A DNA stretch of 13,994 nucleotides from an uncultured Roseburia sp. (GCA_900539115.1 UQAQ01000055.1:1-13994); one strand, 5' to 3'. Positions 5,257-13,560 are shown, counted from the first letter of the stretch. Notes: generated by a model not told the origin, from the sequence alone. Made by a program: numbers and translations.

Positions 5257-6933
5257 CTAATTTGTATGAATTTCAATGTTTCCAAGATCCGCTTCTACTT
5301 TCACCTGGCGATAATCTTCGTAGCCGGCAGCATTCGCATCTTTTTCCACTTTATATTCACTCTCTACACCGGCATGCTTTTCATCATTGATAGAAACGTT
5401 TCCAAGGTCCGCTGAAAGGTCGTAGGCATAGGCACCTTTTGGTCCGTCAAAATGCATTTCAAAATTACCGGCATCCACTTCCGCTTCCACCGCCTTAATG
5501 TGATTGTTCTTAAGTTCCACATTTCCGGCATCCGCATCAATTTTTATATTATCCAGTGTACATTCTGACACGATCAGATTACCTGCATCCAGGTCCGCCA
5601 CGATCTCTCCGTTTGGAATCCCTGTCAAATGCACGTCGCCCGCATCCAGTGTAAGATTCATTTTTGTATTTTCATACATCGATGTTGGAATTTTCACTGT
5701 CAATGCACATTTTTCCGTAATATTCCCAAATGGGAAATGAAACTGAATGCCACGGTGGCGGCTTTCTATATTAATAACACCATTTTTATCATCAATTGTG
5801 GGTTTACGGCTCGCCTCACCATAATAAACAAATTCCGGCTCTTCTACTTCATCCGTAACTTCCAGGGTCAACTCCATCGCGTCAGCATCTACCGTAATAT
5901 TTTCAATCGGATCATTCATTGTTTCTCCCGGCATTACGGTCTCTGTTTGAATCTCAGACTCCGTTACCTTCAAATTAATATTGTTATGATAAACCACAAA
6001 CGGAATAATCGCCCCAAGGCTCAGCACCAGCACACCAAATATCACGATCAATACAATCGCAAATGCCGGTACTTTCTTCTTTTCATAGATTGGCTTTGTT
6101 GCTGTACTTGTATTTGTTGATTGCTCGCGCTCGTAATTGGCGGTCGCCTTTGCCAATTCCTGGTAACGATTTTTCAAACTACTTCCGGATACCAGAAGAT
6201 ATACGCCAATCCCTGCAATAAACAATACACTGCTGTCCAAAATCGCTTCGGCAAACAAATTCCGGCACAATCCCGAGCCCATGCTTGGCACCACACTGAA
6301 GACACACAAAAACACTCCGATACAAGTCTTGAGCACGCGGCGTTTTTCGTCTCTTTCCTGATTTTCGCGGACATACGCTGCGGCTTCTTCATCCAGTGCA
6401 ATTGTGTACCGGCTGACTTTTCCGTATTCTTTGGTCCTTGTAGAAGCCAGCACAAACAGTACGACCGCCACACCGACAAGCAGAAACATTCCCATATTTC
6501 CCAGCAGATTTCCTACCAGCGTTCCGAGATATCCCTGATTGATTGCGCCATCGAAAACCGACTCCAAAAACGGTCCCCAGATGCAAAACATAACACCAAG
6601 GGCAACATACCTTGCATGTGTTTTTGCAAAAGCAACGTATTTCTTCGCTTCTTCCGGCCCCCATCTGCGGTCTGCATGACGGCTCTTTTTCTCCTGCGGT
6701 TCCTCTTCTTTTTTCATGAAGTCACCGATTCCGAGTTCTTCCGCCAGTTCATCCAGATTGCCAAACTCTGAGATCACCGTTCCCACAGCTTCTTTCTCTG
6801 ACATTCCCTCTGCGATCAGTTCTTCGTATTTGTCTTCCATCATTTCCATCAATTCTGCTTTTGCCCGCAGCACTTGCGGAGTTTCCGGAAGATTCATAAA
6901 CATATTACTAAGATATTCTCTAATTGCTTCCAT
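5257..6933 (-). CDS. HAAS domain / multi-TM / DUF4097 envelope protein
   Basis: The 558-residue protein has three parts. Residues 1-70 (MEAIREYLSNMFMNLPETPQ... EFGNLDELAEELGI) form a HAAS/permease-prefix helical domain, which is commonly encoded beside PadR regulators. Residues 108-310 hold about five hydrophobic segments (near 108-125, 145-164, 203-220, 235-250, 290-316). Residues 345-558 are an extracytoplasmic DUF4097-type beta-repeat domain in which D-A/L-G-N/D recurs six times (about 430, 449, 468, 487, 509, 549). DUF4097 also occurs in the enterococcal daptomycin-response protein LiaX, so an envelope-stress role is reasonable but inferred. Its start overlaps the end of the padR-like gene by 14 bp, implying translational coupling. 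Confidence 0.82.
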   Translation of the reverse strand: MEAIREYLSNMFMNLPETPQVLRAKAELMEMMEDKYEELIAEGMSEKEAVGTVISEFGNLDELAEELGIGDFMKKEEEPQEKKSRHADRRWGPEEAKKYVAFAKTHARYVALGVMFCIWGPFLESVFDGAINQGYLGTLVGNLLGNMGMFLLVGVAVVLFVLASTRTKEYGKVSRYTIALDEEAAAYVRENQERDEKRRVLKTCIGVFLCVFSVVPSMGSGLCRNLFAEAILDSSVLFIAGIGVYLLVSGSSLKNRYQELAKATANYEREQSTNTSTATKPIYEKKKVPAFAIVLIVIFGVLVLSLGAIIPFVVYHNNINLKVTESEIQTETVMPGETMNDPIENITVDADAMELTLEVTDEVEEPEFVYYGEASRKPTIDDKNGVINIESRHRGIQFHFPFGNITEKCALTVKIPTSMYENTKMNLTLDAGDVHLTGIPNGEIVADLDAGNLIVSECTLDNIKIDADAGNVELKNNHIKAVEAEVDAGNFEMHFDGPKGAYAYDLSADLGNVSINDEKHAGVESEYKVEKDANAAGYEDYRQVKVEADLGNIEIHTN

Positions 6934-7273
6934 CCTCTTGGCTCATCCTTTCTTTCATAATAAACTTATCCACAACCTCTTTCGTCACTTCCCACTCTTT
7001 ACACTTTTCTTCATAATACAATTTTCCTTCTTCGGTGACACGATAATACGTGCGCCGCTTACCTCCTGTCTCATTGCCGGAAAACGATTCAAGGTACCCA
7101 TTTTTTTCCATCCTTGTAAATGCCGAGTACAACGTCGTCTCTTTAATGATATATTTTTCCTCAGAAATCATTCGGATTTTCTTCGAAATTTCATATCCAT
7201 ACGAAGGATTTTGCTGGAGCAGATATAAAATGATCGTATCATTATATCCCCGAATCACATCGCTGCTAATCAA
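6920..7273 (-). CDS. PadR-family transcriptional regulator
   Basis: The 117-residue protein has a winged helix. Residues near SSDVIRGYNDTIILYLLQQNPSYGYEISKKI and YIIKETTLYSAFTRMEKNGYLES form the helix-turn-helix, with wing GGKRRTYYRVTEEGKLYYEE. A C-terminal helix for dimerisation follows (about 90-117). It is the short PadR subfamily 2 type. The start is TTG at 7271-7273: AAAGGAGG lies seven bases upstream, and the family's usual N-terminus begins there. A frame extending to an ATG at 7381 would run through the promoter and was rejected. PadR proteins usually repress their own operon until an envelope-active or phenolic ligand is sensed. Tandem palindromes over its transcription start fit autorepression. 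Confidence 0.88.
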   Translation of the reverse strand: MISSDVIRGYNDTIILYLLQQNPSYGYEISKKIRMISEEKYIIKETTLYSAFTRMEKNGYLESFSGNETGGKRRTYYRVTEEGKLYYEEKCKEWEVTKEVVDKFIMKERMSQEDGSN

Positions 7274-7324
7274 AATCCCGCCTCCTTTCGTGCTTTTTCG
7301 GTATTTGCCGGAGTGGCAGATTAT

Positions 7325-7367
7325 TACGTTTGTCGTTGCTACGTCTATCGTAGTACGTCTGACGTAG
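7325..7367. promoter_or_regulatory. Tandem operator-like repeats for the PadR regulator
   Basis: Three near-identical 14-bp units follow one another: TACGTTTGTCGTTG (7325-7338), TACGTCTATCGTAG (7340-7353) and TACGTCTGACGTAG (7354-7367). The last two match at 12 of 14 positions. The third contains the perfect 13-bp palindrome TACGTCTGACGTA, and CTACGTCTATCGTAG (7339-7353) is a 5-5-5 palindrome. They run from about +1 to +40 of the promoter. An inverted copy of the 8-mer TCGTAGTA (TACTACGA, 7385-7392) lies in the -35/-10 spacer. Binding here would block transcription. Confidence 0.75.
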
Positions 7368-7371
7368 TTAG

Positions 7372-7400
7372 AGTATAACATGATTACTACGACAGGTCAA
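7372..7400 (-). promoter_or_regulatory. Sigma-A promoter of the padR operon
   Basis: On the minus strand TTGACC (plus 7395-7400), a 17-bp spacer and TATACT (plus 7372-7377) are near-consensus. Transcription should start around plus 7365, inside the operator-like repeats, giving a leader of about 90 nt before the TTG start. Confidence 0.87.
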
Positions 7401-7420
7401 GTAAAATTTTATACTAAATA

Positions 7421-7473
7421 GAAAATCACTTGCTTTTTGACAGTATAGTACACTCTCAAATGCAAGTGATTTT
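7421..7473 (-). terminator. Hairpin terminator after the LRR gene
   Basis: A perfect 12-bp inverted repeat, AAAATCACTTGC (7422-7433) and GCAAGTGATTTT (7462-7473), encloses a 28-nt loop. It lies 36 bp after the LRR stop codon. The stem itself ends in TTTT and continues CTATTTAG on the minus strand. On the plus strand a TTTTTCTTCTC run follows, so it could act both ways. The loop is unusually long and contains the near-palindrome AGTATAGTACACT (7442-7454). Confidence 0.65.
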
Positions 7474-7508
7474 TCTTCTCTCAGCTTATTCGTTTGACAA
7501 TAACCGCA

Positions 7509-9794
7509 TCAGCTCAATCTCCGCGCTTTTCCATACACTTTTTTCCCATGTACGAGGCGATATGCACGAATATAGATTTCGCCGTAGTCGTCTACATTTT
7601 TGACATAGCATTTGGTTGTTGATGTGCCTTTGATGTTTTTCAATGTTTCATCGCCGGTATAAATCTGGTAACCGCTCGCGTCCGTGGATCGTTTCCAGGA
7701 AAGCACATAACGTTCTACGATCTTGCGCACTCGTGGTCCGGCAACAACCGCCGGGATGGTTCCGCGGCTGACAAATTTCCCGTCATATGCTTTGGCAGTG
7801 TCTCTTGCGCCCGTATTTTCCCATCCGTAAATCGTCACTCCGGCTGGGAGCCAGCGAAGATCCGTCGTCATAATATTGGAAGGAAATACCAGTTTGCGAA
7901 TACTGCTGCATTCATCAAAATTCATGCGGATGTAATTCAATTTTCCGGCTTTTACTTCCACGGTTTTCAATCGGTCGCAGCCGGCAAAACGGTATTTTGT
8001 ACCGTAACCTCGCTGCACATTTTTCGTGATTGTAAGTTTGGTCAGGTATTTTGCCTGTTTAAAAGCATCTCCCGCAATCTTTGTCGTGTTTTTCGGCACC
8101 GTGTAAGCGCCTTTTTTCGCCGGTGGGTAATACAAAAGTTCATCGGTATTCCGGTCAAATAACACGCCATTTTTTGCATAATATTTTTTATTTTTCGAAG
8201 ACACAGTTATTTTCCGGCATCTGAGATCCGCCTTCTGACTCTTTAAAAAGCCGATGCTTTTGCATTTTGTCGGAATCTTATAACTTGTCTTAGCAAGCGG
8301 AAACGCACGCACACTCGTACCGGCTACATTGTAAAGGACGCCGTCGATTTCCTTAAAATACTTATTTGAATCAGAAACCGTAATCTTTCTCAAACGATTG
8401 TAATCAAGGCGGCCCCGGATATACTTACAGGTGTTTGGCAGCTTCAGACTTCCGCGTTTTCCGGATGGGAAAAAGACCATTTCTCTTCCGTCTTTCGTAT
8501 AAATGACACCCTGCTGGCATCGGAAATTCTTATTTTTATCGCTGATCCGTATCTGTTTGAGACGCTTTAATTGCTCGCGGTAATAACTTCCTCCCACGAT
8601 TGCCTCCGTCTGTTCCGGCAGAACAATCGTCTCCAGATATTTACATCCTTCAAACCAGCCGCGGTCAACTGTCGTCACCGATGCCGGCAGGAAAATTGCG
8701 CGATATTCCGTTCCGGTCAGAGCACCATAGCAGATCTTTTTCACGGTATCCGGAATATGAACGACACCTTTCCCCTTCACCGGTGCCTGGATCAAACTCG
8801 TTTCTGTCTCGTCCAAAAGCAATCCCCCGCGTGCGGTATAAGACGGATTTCCGGCCTTTACCTCAAACGAAGAGGCCGCTTCTTCAAACGCATAATGTTC
8901 GATTTTTTCTGTATTTTTAGGAATGACCACTTTTCCCAGCCGGCGACAGCCCGAAAATGCGTAACGGGATATCCTCTCTAAGCTCGCCGGAAGCGTGATA
9001 TCTTCCAACCGTTCACATCCATAAAATGCAGAACTGTCAATCGACTGGATTTTGCTCATCCCGTCTACTTTTTTCAATTTGAAACATTTGTAAAATGCCT
9101 GATACGGGATGGCATCCATTTTGGACGACAAGCTCACACTTTCAAGACGTTCGCAGGCATAAAATGCGCGATATCCCAGACTCTCGACGGTCTCCGGAAT
9201 CGTTATTTTCGTAAGCGATTTACAACGCCGGAAGGCATCGCGGTCAATCTGTTTCACCGTTCCCGGAATGCGGATGGAGTTCAATGCCACGCATCCATCG
9301 AAGATCCCTTCGCGCAGCGTATCCACTCTTGCCTCCATTCGAACGGTCTGAAGATTTGTACAATCCGCAAACGCATTGCTTCCGATATACTCCACAGAAC
9401 TCGGGATTGTAACTGACGTCAATTTTTTACATCCATAAAAGGCATTGGCGTATATTTTCTTTACCGACGAAGGCACCGTAAAGGAACCGCTCTTCTGATT
9501 CGGACATTTTACCAGGATTGTCCCGTCTTTACTGCAAAGTGCTCCGTTGATCGTCGTATAATACGCATTTCCCTGCGTCGAAAAACGTGTGATTTTCTGA
9601 TTTCCAAACGAATCATTTCCGATGGAAGAAATATTTCCGCGGATCGTTACTACCGGCGAATCTGTGCACACCGTCAACTCTCCGTACGAATTTACTTCCA
9701 TTCTGGCCGAAACCGTTTTTCCCGGCACAAAGCACAGACCCGCCGTCAGCAAAAACGCTCCTGCCATCCACTTCCTATTGTTTTTTTGATTCAT
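7509..9794 (-). CDS. Secreted BspA-type leucine-rich-repeat protein with Fn3-like C-terminus
   Basis: The 761-residue protein begins with a signal peptide (MNQKNNRKWMAGAFLLTAGL..., likely cleaved after VSA at about residue 30). Residues 110-305 contain about eight repeats of the LRR_5/BspA type, with pattern C.xL..(V/I).IP..V..I...AF. Five modules of about 32 residues recur between or after the LRRs (near 76-108, 315-348 and three in 415-580). Their pattern is N..Y....GVLY....T.L..P..K.G.Y.IP. The last 80 residues (PAVVAGPRVRKIVERYVLSWKRSTDASGYQIY and on) look like a fibronectin type III domain. No LPxTG motif or SLH domain is seen, so attachment is unknown. BspA-like proteins often bind host or bacterial surfaces. 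AGGAGG lies six bases before the ATG; it is a single-gene unit. Confidence 0.9.
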   Translation of the reverse strand: MNQKNNRKWMAGAFLLTAGLCFVPGKTVSARMEVNSYGELTVCTDSPVVTIRGNISSIGNDSFGNQKITRFSTQGNAYYTTINGALCSKDGTILVKCPNQKSGSFTVPSSVKKIYANAFYGCKKLTSVTIPSSVEYIGSNAFADCTNLQTVRMEARVDTLREGIFDGCVALNSIRIPGTVKQIDRDAFRRCKSLTKITIPETVESLGYRAFYACERLESVSLSSKMDAIPYQAFYKCFKLKKVDGMSKIQSIDSSAFYGCERLEDITLPASLERISRYAFSGCRRLGKVVIPKNTEKIEHYAFEEAASSFEVKAGNPSYTARGGLLLDETETSLIQAPVKGKGVVHIPDTVKKICYGALTGTEYRAIFLPASVTTVDRGWFEGCKYLETIVLPEQTEAIVGGSYYREQLKRLKQIRISDKNKNFRCQQGVIYTKDGREMVFFPSGKRGSLKLPNTCKYIRGRLDYNRLRKITVSDSNKYFKEIDGVLYNVAGTSVRAFPLAKTSYKIPTKCKSIGFLKSQKADLRCRKITVSSKNKKYYAKNGVLFDRNTDELLYYPPAKKGAYTVPKNTTKIAGDAFKQAKYLTKLTITKNVQRGYGTKYRFAGCDRLKTVEVKAGKLNYIRMNFDECSSIRKLVFPSNIMTTDLRWLPAGVTIYGWENTGARDTAKAYDGKFVSRGTIPAVVAGPRVRKIVERYVLSWKRSTDASGYQIYTGDETLKNIKGTSTTKCYVKNVDDYGEIYIRAYRLVHGKKVYGKARRLS

Positions 9795-9819
9795 TTTTTC
9801 CTCCTGTTCTTTCCCTATC

Positions 9820-9832
9820 GCGCAATAAGCGC
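9820..9832. other. Small GC hairpin in the LRR gene leader
   Basis: GCGC, loop AATAA, GCGC. It lies in the 5' leader between the promoter and the ribosome binding site of the LRR gene. It is too short to be assigned a role. Confidence 0.35.
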
Positions 9833-9848
9833 AGCAAAGTTTTCTTAT

Positions 9849-9877
9849 ATTTTACCATTTATTGCCTATTATGTCAA
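9849..9877 (-). promoter_or_regulatory. Sigma-A promoter of the LRR protein gene
   Basis: On the minus strand TTGACA (plus 9872-9877), a 17-bp spacer and TAAAAT (plus 9849-9854) form a strong promoter about 55 bp upstream of the LRR start codon. It lies immediately after the transporter operon's terminator, so the LRR gene is transcribed separately. Confidence 0.87.
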
Positions 9878-9884
9878 ATACTTC

Positions 9885-9916
9885 AAAAAGAGGCCGCCCA
9901 TAAGCAGCCTCTTTTA
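9885..9916 (-). terminator. Intrinsic terminator of the tyrS-transporter unit
   Basis: On the minus strand AAAAGAGGC, a 12-nt loop, then GCCTCTTTTT forms a GC-capped stem ending in a T-run. It begins eight bases after the ATPase stop codon. The plus strand also ends in CTTTTA, so it may be bidirectional. Confidence 0.92.
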
Positions 9917-9923
9917 CATTTTT

Positions 9924-10682
9924 CTATACTTGTAATTTTTGTAAAAAACTTCGTGTACGATCGTTTTCCGGACAATCAATAACTTGCCCCGGCGTTCCTT
10001 CTTCGACCACCACGCCGCCATCCATAAAGATGACCCGGTCAGAAACCGCCTTGGCAAATTGAATCTCATGCGTAACAATCACCATTGTCATTTTTTCCGC
10101 CGCCAGTTCTTTCATCACGCGGAGGATTTCCGCTGTGATTTCCGGATCCAGTGCCGATGTCGGCTCATCGAAGAAAAGCATCTTGGGATGCATCGCAAGA
10201 GCTCTCGCAATCGCCACTCGCTGATTTTGTCCACCGGATAATTCACATGGATACGCGTCTTCTTTTTCTTCCAATCCCACTTTTTTCAAAAGCTCACGTG
10301 CCTCTGCAAACACTTCTTCTTTCTTTCTCTTTTGATTGTGGATCGGTGCATCGGTAATATTTTTCATTACGGAAAAATGCGGAAACAGGTTAAAGTTCTG
10401 GAACACAAGCCCAAATTGCTGTCCGGCTTCCCAAAGTTCCTTTTTTCCAGGATAAACACCGTCTTTCACGACGTTTTTCCCACTGTATGTAATATCACCG
10501 CCGTCAATCTGCTCCAAAAATGTCGCGCAGCGCAGCAATGTCGATTTTCCGGAACCCGATGGCCCAATGATTGAGACTACCTCGCCCTCATTTACTTTTA
10601 AACTGATGTCTTTCAACACTTCTTTCCCTTCGAAACTTTTGCTGATTTGTTTCATTTCTAATATACACGTTTCTTTCGCCAT
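9924..10682 (-). CDS. Polar amino-acid ABC transporter ATP-binding protein
   Basis: The 252-residue ATPase of the GlnQ/HisP class energises amino-acid uptake. Walker A GPSGSGKST is at 40-48, the Q-loop FQNFNLFPHF at about 94-103, the signature LSGGQNQRV at 148-156, Walker B MLFFDEPTSALDP at 168-180 and the H-loop VTHE around residue 205. The signature carries Asn where many relatives have Gln (LSGGQQQR), a conservative change. AGGAGG lies seven bases before the ATG and overlaps the end of the upstream permease gene; the gap between the genes is 15 bp. It pairs with the fused binding protein-permease to make a complete importer. The substrate cannot be read from this subunit. Confidence 0.95.
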   Translation of the reverse strand: MAKETCILEMKQISKSFEGKEVLKDISLKVNEGEVVSIIGPSGSGKSTLLRCATFLEQIDGGDITYSGKNVVKDGVYPGKKELWEAGQQFGLVFQNFNLFPHFSVMKNITDAPIHNQKRKKEEVFAEARELLKKVGLEEKEDAYPCELSGGQNQRVAIARALAMHPKMLFFDEPTSALDPEITAEILRVMKELAAEKMTMVIVTHEIQFAKAVSDRVIFMDGGVVVEEGTPGQVIDCPENDRTRSFLQKLQV

Positions 10683-10697
10683 GTCACTGCCTCCTCA

Positions 10698-12287
10698 CTA
10701 ACGATAATAATCCATTTTCTTTTCAATCTGTTCCATCACTGTCGCCACTACAAAGTTAAAGATGTAATAAAATACACCAGCGACAAACAGTGGCATCAAG
10801 GAAGCCTGTGATGCTGCGATCTGTTTTGCCATTGTAAACATTTCCGTGTAGGCAAGAGCAAAGGCAAGGGATGTATCCTTTACCAATGTGATTACCTCAT
10901 TGGTAACCGGCGGCATCACTCGTTTTACCATCTGCGGGAAGAGGATGCGGAAAAATGTCTGGCTGCGGCTGTACCCCATTACGGTCGCTGCTTCTCGCTG
11001 TCCTGCCGGAATGCTCTGGATTCCCGAGCGGTAGATCTCGGCAAAATATGCCGCATAATTCAGTGAAAATCCGATCAGTACCGCGTAAAAACGATATTGA
11101 TACGACGTCGATATGCCAAACAAATAATACGGTGCAAAAAAGACCACCAAAAGCTGAAGCATCAATGGTGTACCACGCATAATGGAAATATAAATCTTAG
11201 CGATCCATTGCAGCGGTTTGATCTTTGACATCCGCACTGCCATGACCAAAAGTCCAAGCGGCATAGAGAATAACAGCGTAAAGAAGAAGATTCCCAATGT
11301 CGCAAGCATTCCCTGTCCCAGTTGTTTTACAATCTGGCCGATCCCCTGCTTTTTAACGGTTCCGGCACTCTCTGTCGCCGCATCGTCTGCCTGTGTATCC
11401 TCGCTTTTCTTTGTCAATTTACTTGTATCCGGTTCCGGCACTTTTCCACCATCAACATATGTCTTGTCGTCCATGCTCAGACACATGCTGTCTGTTAATT
11501 CCCATTTTTTGGCAATCTTTTCAAATGTACCATCGTAAAGCATGCCTAACAATGTCGTTTGAACGGTATCACGGAGTTCGGTATTTCCTTTTTTGAATCC
11601 GATACCGTATTCCTCCGACGACAAACGCTCATCTAACATTTCAAACTGGTCTTTCTTAGCCGAAAGCTGGTAGGATGCTACCCCAATGTCCATTGCGATC
11701 GCGTCTACCATTCCGCTTTCAAGGTTCATAAAGGCAGAGTTATAGTCTGCGACCTGCTGCAATTCTTTCAATGATTTGCGGATTGCTTTGTTTTCTTTCG
11801 TCGCATCGTCGCCTGTCAGCGCCGCAAGGGCGGAAGAATCTGCCTGTACGACAAGTATTTTCCCCTTCAGATCCGTAAGTTTCTGAATCCCGGAACCTTT
11901 TTTCACGATAACGACCTGGGAATTATCGACATATGGTGTCGTCCAAGTGTACTGGTCTTCACGTCCGTTCATCGTAAAACCATTCCAGATACAGGAAATC
12001 GCTCCGGAAGCCAGTTCGGAATCTTTCGAATCCCAGGAAATCGGTCGTTTTACTAATTTCCAGCCATTTCGGTTACAAACTTCTTCGGCAAGATCAAGGT
12101 CAAATCCAACATACTCGCCATTTTCGTCAAGATAGCCATACGGTGGAAATTCCGCATCAAATCCGACGATAAATTCTTTTTCTGCCGCTTTCACTTTCTG
12201 CGGCTGGTACAGACTCACTGCCGCCACCGCAAAAAGCAAAAGGACAAATAATATCATTGGTACTTGGTTTCGTTTATTATTCTGCAT
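10698..12287 (-). CDS. Amino-acid ABC transporter, binding protein fused to permease
   Basis: The 529-residue protein combines two subunits. Residues 11-27 form a signal or anchor helix without a lipobox cysteine. Residues 37-265 are a family-3 solute-binding domain (EFPPYGYLDENGEYVGFDLDL; MNGREDQYTWTTPYV; MDIGVASYQ at about 199-207). Residues 270-312 are an acidic linker. Residues 320-529 are a HisM/GlnP-type permease with about five membrane segments and the ATPase-coupling loop EIYRSGIQSIPAGQREAATVMG at about 417-438. Such fusions are known, for example lactococcal GlnP. The chain is tethered at the membrane, so no lipid anchor is needed. It begins 24 bp after tyrS with AGAAGG nine bases ahead. 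Sharing a transcript with tyrS hints at tyrosine or another amino acid, but this is only inference. Confidence 0.94.
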   Translation of the reverse strand: MQNNKRNQVPMILFVLLLFAVAAVSLYQPQKVKAAEKEFIVGFDAEFPPYGYLDENGEYVGFDLDLAEEVCNRNGWKLVKRPISWDSKDSELASGAISCIWNGFTMNGREDQYTWTTPYVDNSQVVIVKKGSGIQKLTDLKGKILVVQADSSALAALTGDDATKENKAIRKSLKELQQVADYNSAFMNLESGMVDAIAMDIGVASYQLSAKKDQFEMLDERLSSEEYGIGFKKGNTELRDTVQTTLLGMLYDGTFEKIAKKWELTDSMCLSMDDKTYVDGGKVPEPDTSKLTKKSEDTQADDAATESAGTVKKQGIGQIVKQLGQGMLATLGIFFFTLLFSMPLGLLVMAVRMSKIKPLQWIAKIYISIMRGTPLMLQLLVVFFAPYYLFGISTSYQYRFYAVLIGFSLNYAAYFAEIYRSGIQSIPAGQREAATVMGYSRSQTFFRILFPQMVKRVMPPVTNEVITLVKDTSLAFALAYTEMFTMAKQIAASQASLMPLFVAGVFYYIFNFVVATVMEQIEKKMDYYR

Positions 12288-12311
12288 ATTAAAATACCTT
12301 CTCTTCCATAT

Positions 12312-13535
12312 TTAGCGAACTACAATTTTCATAAATTTCTTTTTGCCTCGTTTCAGAACGATTCCGTCCTCTCCGATGCTGTCTTTGGAAATCTGCGCAC
12401 GAACATCTTCCACTTTATTTCCATCAATGGACACACCGCCCTGCTGTACGTTTCGACGCGCCTCTCCGTTGGATGGGGCAAGTCCTGCTTTTACAAGAAG
12501 GTTCAGAATTCCGATCTGTCCGTCTTCGAAGTCGGCATCGGTCAATTCCACTTCCGGCATCTGTGCTGCATTTCCGCTGGAGAACAAGGCTCTCGCACCT
12601 TCCTGCGCCTTTGCCGCCTCTTCTTCGCCATGTACCATTTTGGTCAATTCAAAGGCAAGAATTTCTTTGGCCTGATTAAGCTGACTTCCTTCCCATTTGT
12701 CCATCTCGTCAATCTGTTCAAGCGGCAGGAACGTAAGCATACGAAGGCATTTGAGCACATCGTCATCGCTGACATTTCTCCAGTACTGGTAAAAGTCAAA
12801 CGGACTTGTCTTTTCCGGATCCAGCCATACTGCACCGGACTGCGTTTTACCCATTTTCTTTCCTTCACTGTTTAACAGAAGATTAATGGTCATCGCATAC
12901 GCATCTTTTCCCAATTTACGACGAATCAATTCGGTTCCACCGAGCATATTGCTCCACTGGTCGTCGCCGCCAAATTGCATATTGCAGCCGTATTTCTGAA
13001 ACAATGCGTAAAAGTCATAACTCTGCATGATCATGTAGTTAAATTCCAAAAATGTCAGACCTTTTTCCATTCTCTGCTTGTAGCATTCTGCCGACAACAT
13101 ACGGTTGACAGAGAAATGAGGTCCGATGTCGCGCAATACTTCCATATAATTCAGATCCAGCAGCCAGTCTGCATTGTTTACTACCATTGCTTTTCCATCT
13201 GAAAAATCGATGAAACGGCTCATCTGCTTTTTGAAGCAGTCCACATTGTGCTGGATTGTTTCTTTTGTCATCATCTGGCGCATATCGGTTCTTCCCGAAG
13301 GATCGCCGATCATCGCTGTACCGCCGCCGATCAATGCAATTGGTTTATTGCCGGCCATCTGCAGACGTTTCATCAGACAAAGTGCCATAAAATGTCCCAC
13401 ATGAAGGCTGTCTGCCGTCGGATCAAAACCGATGTAAAAAACAGCTTTCCCATTATTTACCAGTTCCTTGATTTCTTCTTCGTCTGTTACCTGCGCGATC
13501 AATCCGCGGGCAACCAATTCGTCATATACTTTCAT
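12312..13535 (-). CDS. tyrS: Tyrosyl-tRNA synthetase
   Basis: The 407-residue class I synthetase charges tRNA-Tyr in the cytoplasm. The HIGH-type motif is HVGH at 45-48, within YIGFDPTADSLHVGH. The KMSKS-type loop reads KMGKT at about 227-231. The tyrosine-pocket stretch YDFYALF and the QFGGDDQWSN motif (187-196) are present. An S4 RNA-binding domain (about 340-405; GILNLLVKAGLAPSNGEARRNVQQGGV) closes the protein. The length is that of bacterial TyrRS of the TyrS type. AAGGAG lies seven bases upstream of the ATG. The usual Firmicute T-box leader was not found; instead a 194-bp palindromic element begins 26 bp upstream. The amino-acid transporter follows in the same direction. Confidence 0.97.
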   Translation of the reverse strand: MKVYDELVARGLIAQVTDEEEIKELVNNGKAVFYIGFDPTADSLHVGHFMALCLMKRLQMAGNKPIALIGGGTAMIGDPSGRTDMRQMMTKETIQHNVDCFKKQMSRFIDFSDGKAMVVNNADWLLDLNYMEVLRDIGPHFSVNRMLSAECYKQRMEKGLTFLEFNYMIMQSYDFYALFQKYGCNMQFGGDDQWSNMLGGTELIRRKLGKDAYAMTINLLLNSEGKKMGKTQSGAVWLDPEKTSPFDFYQYWRNVSDDDVLKCLRMLTFLPLEQIDEMDKWEGSQLNQAKEILAFELTKMVHGEEEAAKAQEGARALFSSGNAAQMPEVELTDADFEDGQIGILNLLVKAGLAPSNGEARRNVQQGGVSIDGNKVEDVRAQISKDSIGEDGIVLKRGKKKFMKIVVR

Positions 13536-13560
13536 TTTTGGTCTCCTTTTTTTGCTTTTG

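Noticed and set aside
4672..5415. Plus-strand open frame opposite the LiaF-like and DUF4097 genes
   Set aside because: It crosses two confident minus-strand genes and their junction, and its translation has no recognisable domain.
6121..6771. Plus-strand open frame opposite the HAAS-DUF4097 gene
   Set aside because: It is fully antisense to a gene with clear domain structure, and its Cys/His/Phe-rich composition is typical of a complement-strand artefact.
7434..7461. Possible promoter in the loop of the LRR terminator (TTGACA at plus 7437-7442)
   Set aside because: No -10 element lies at proper spacing on the plus strand (17 bp on is ATGCAA), and no plus-strand gene follows.
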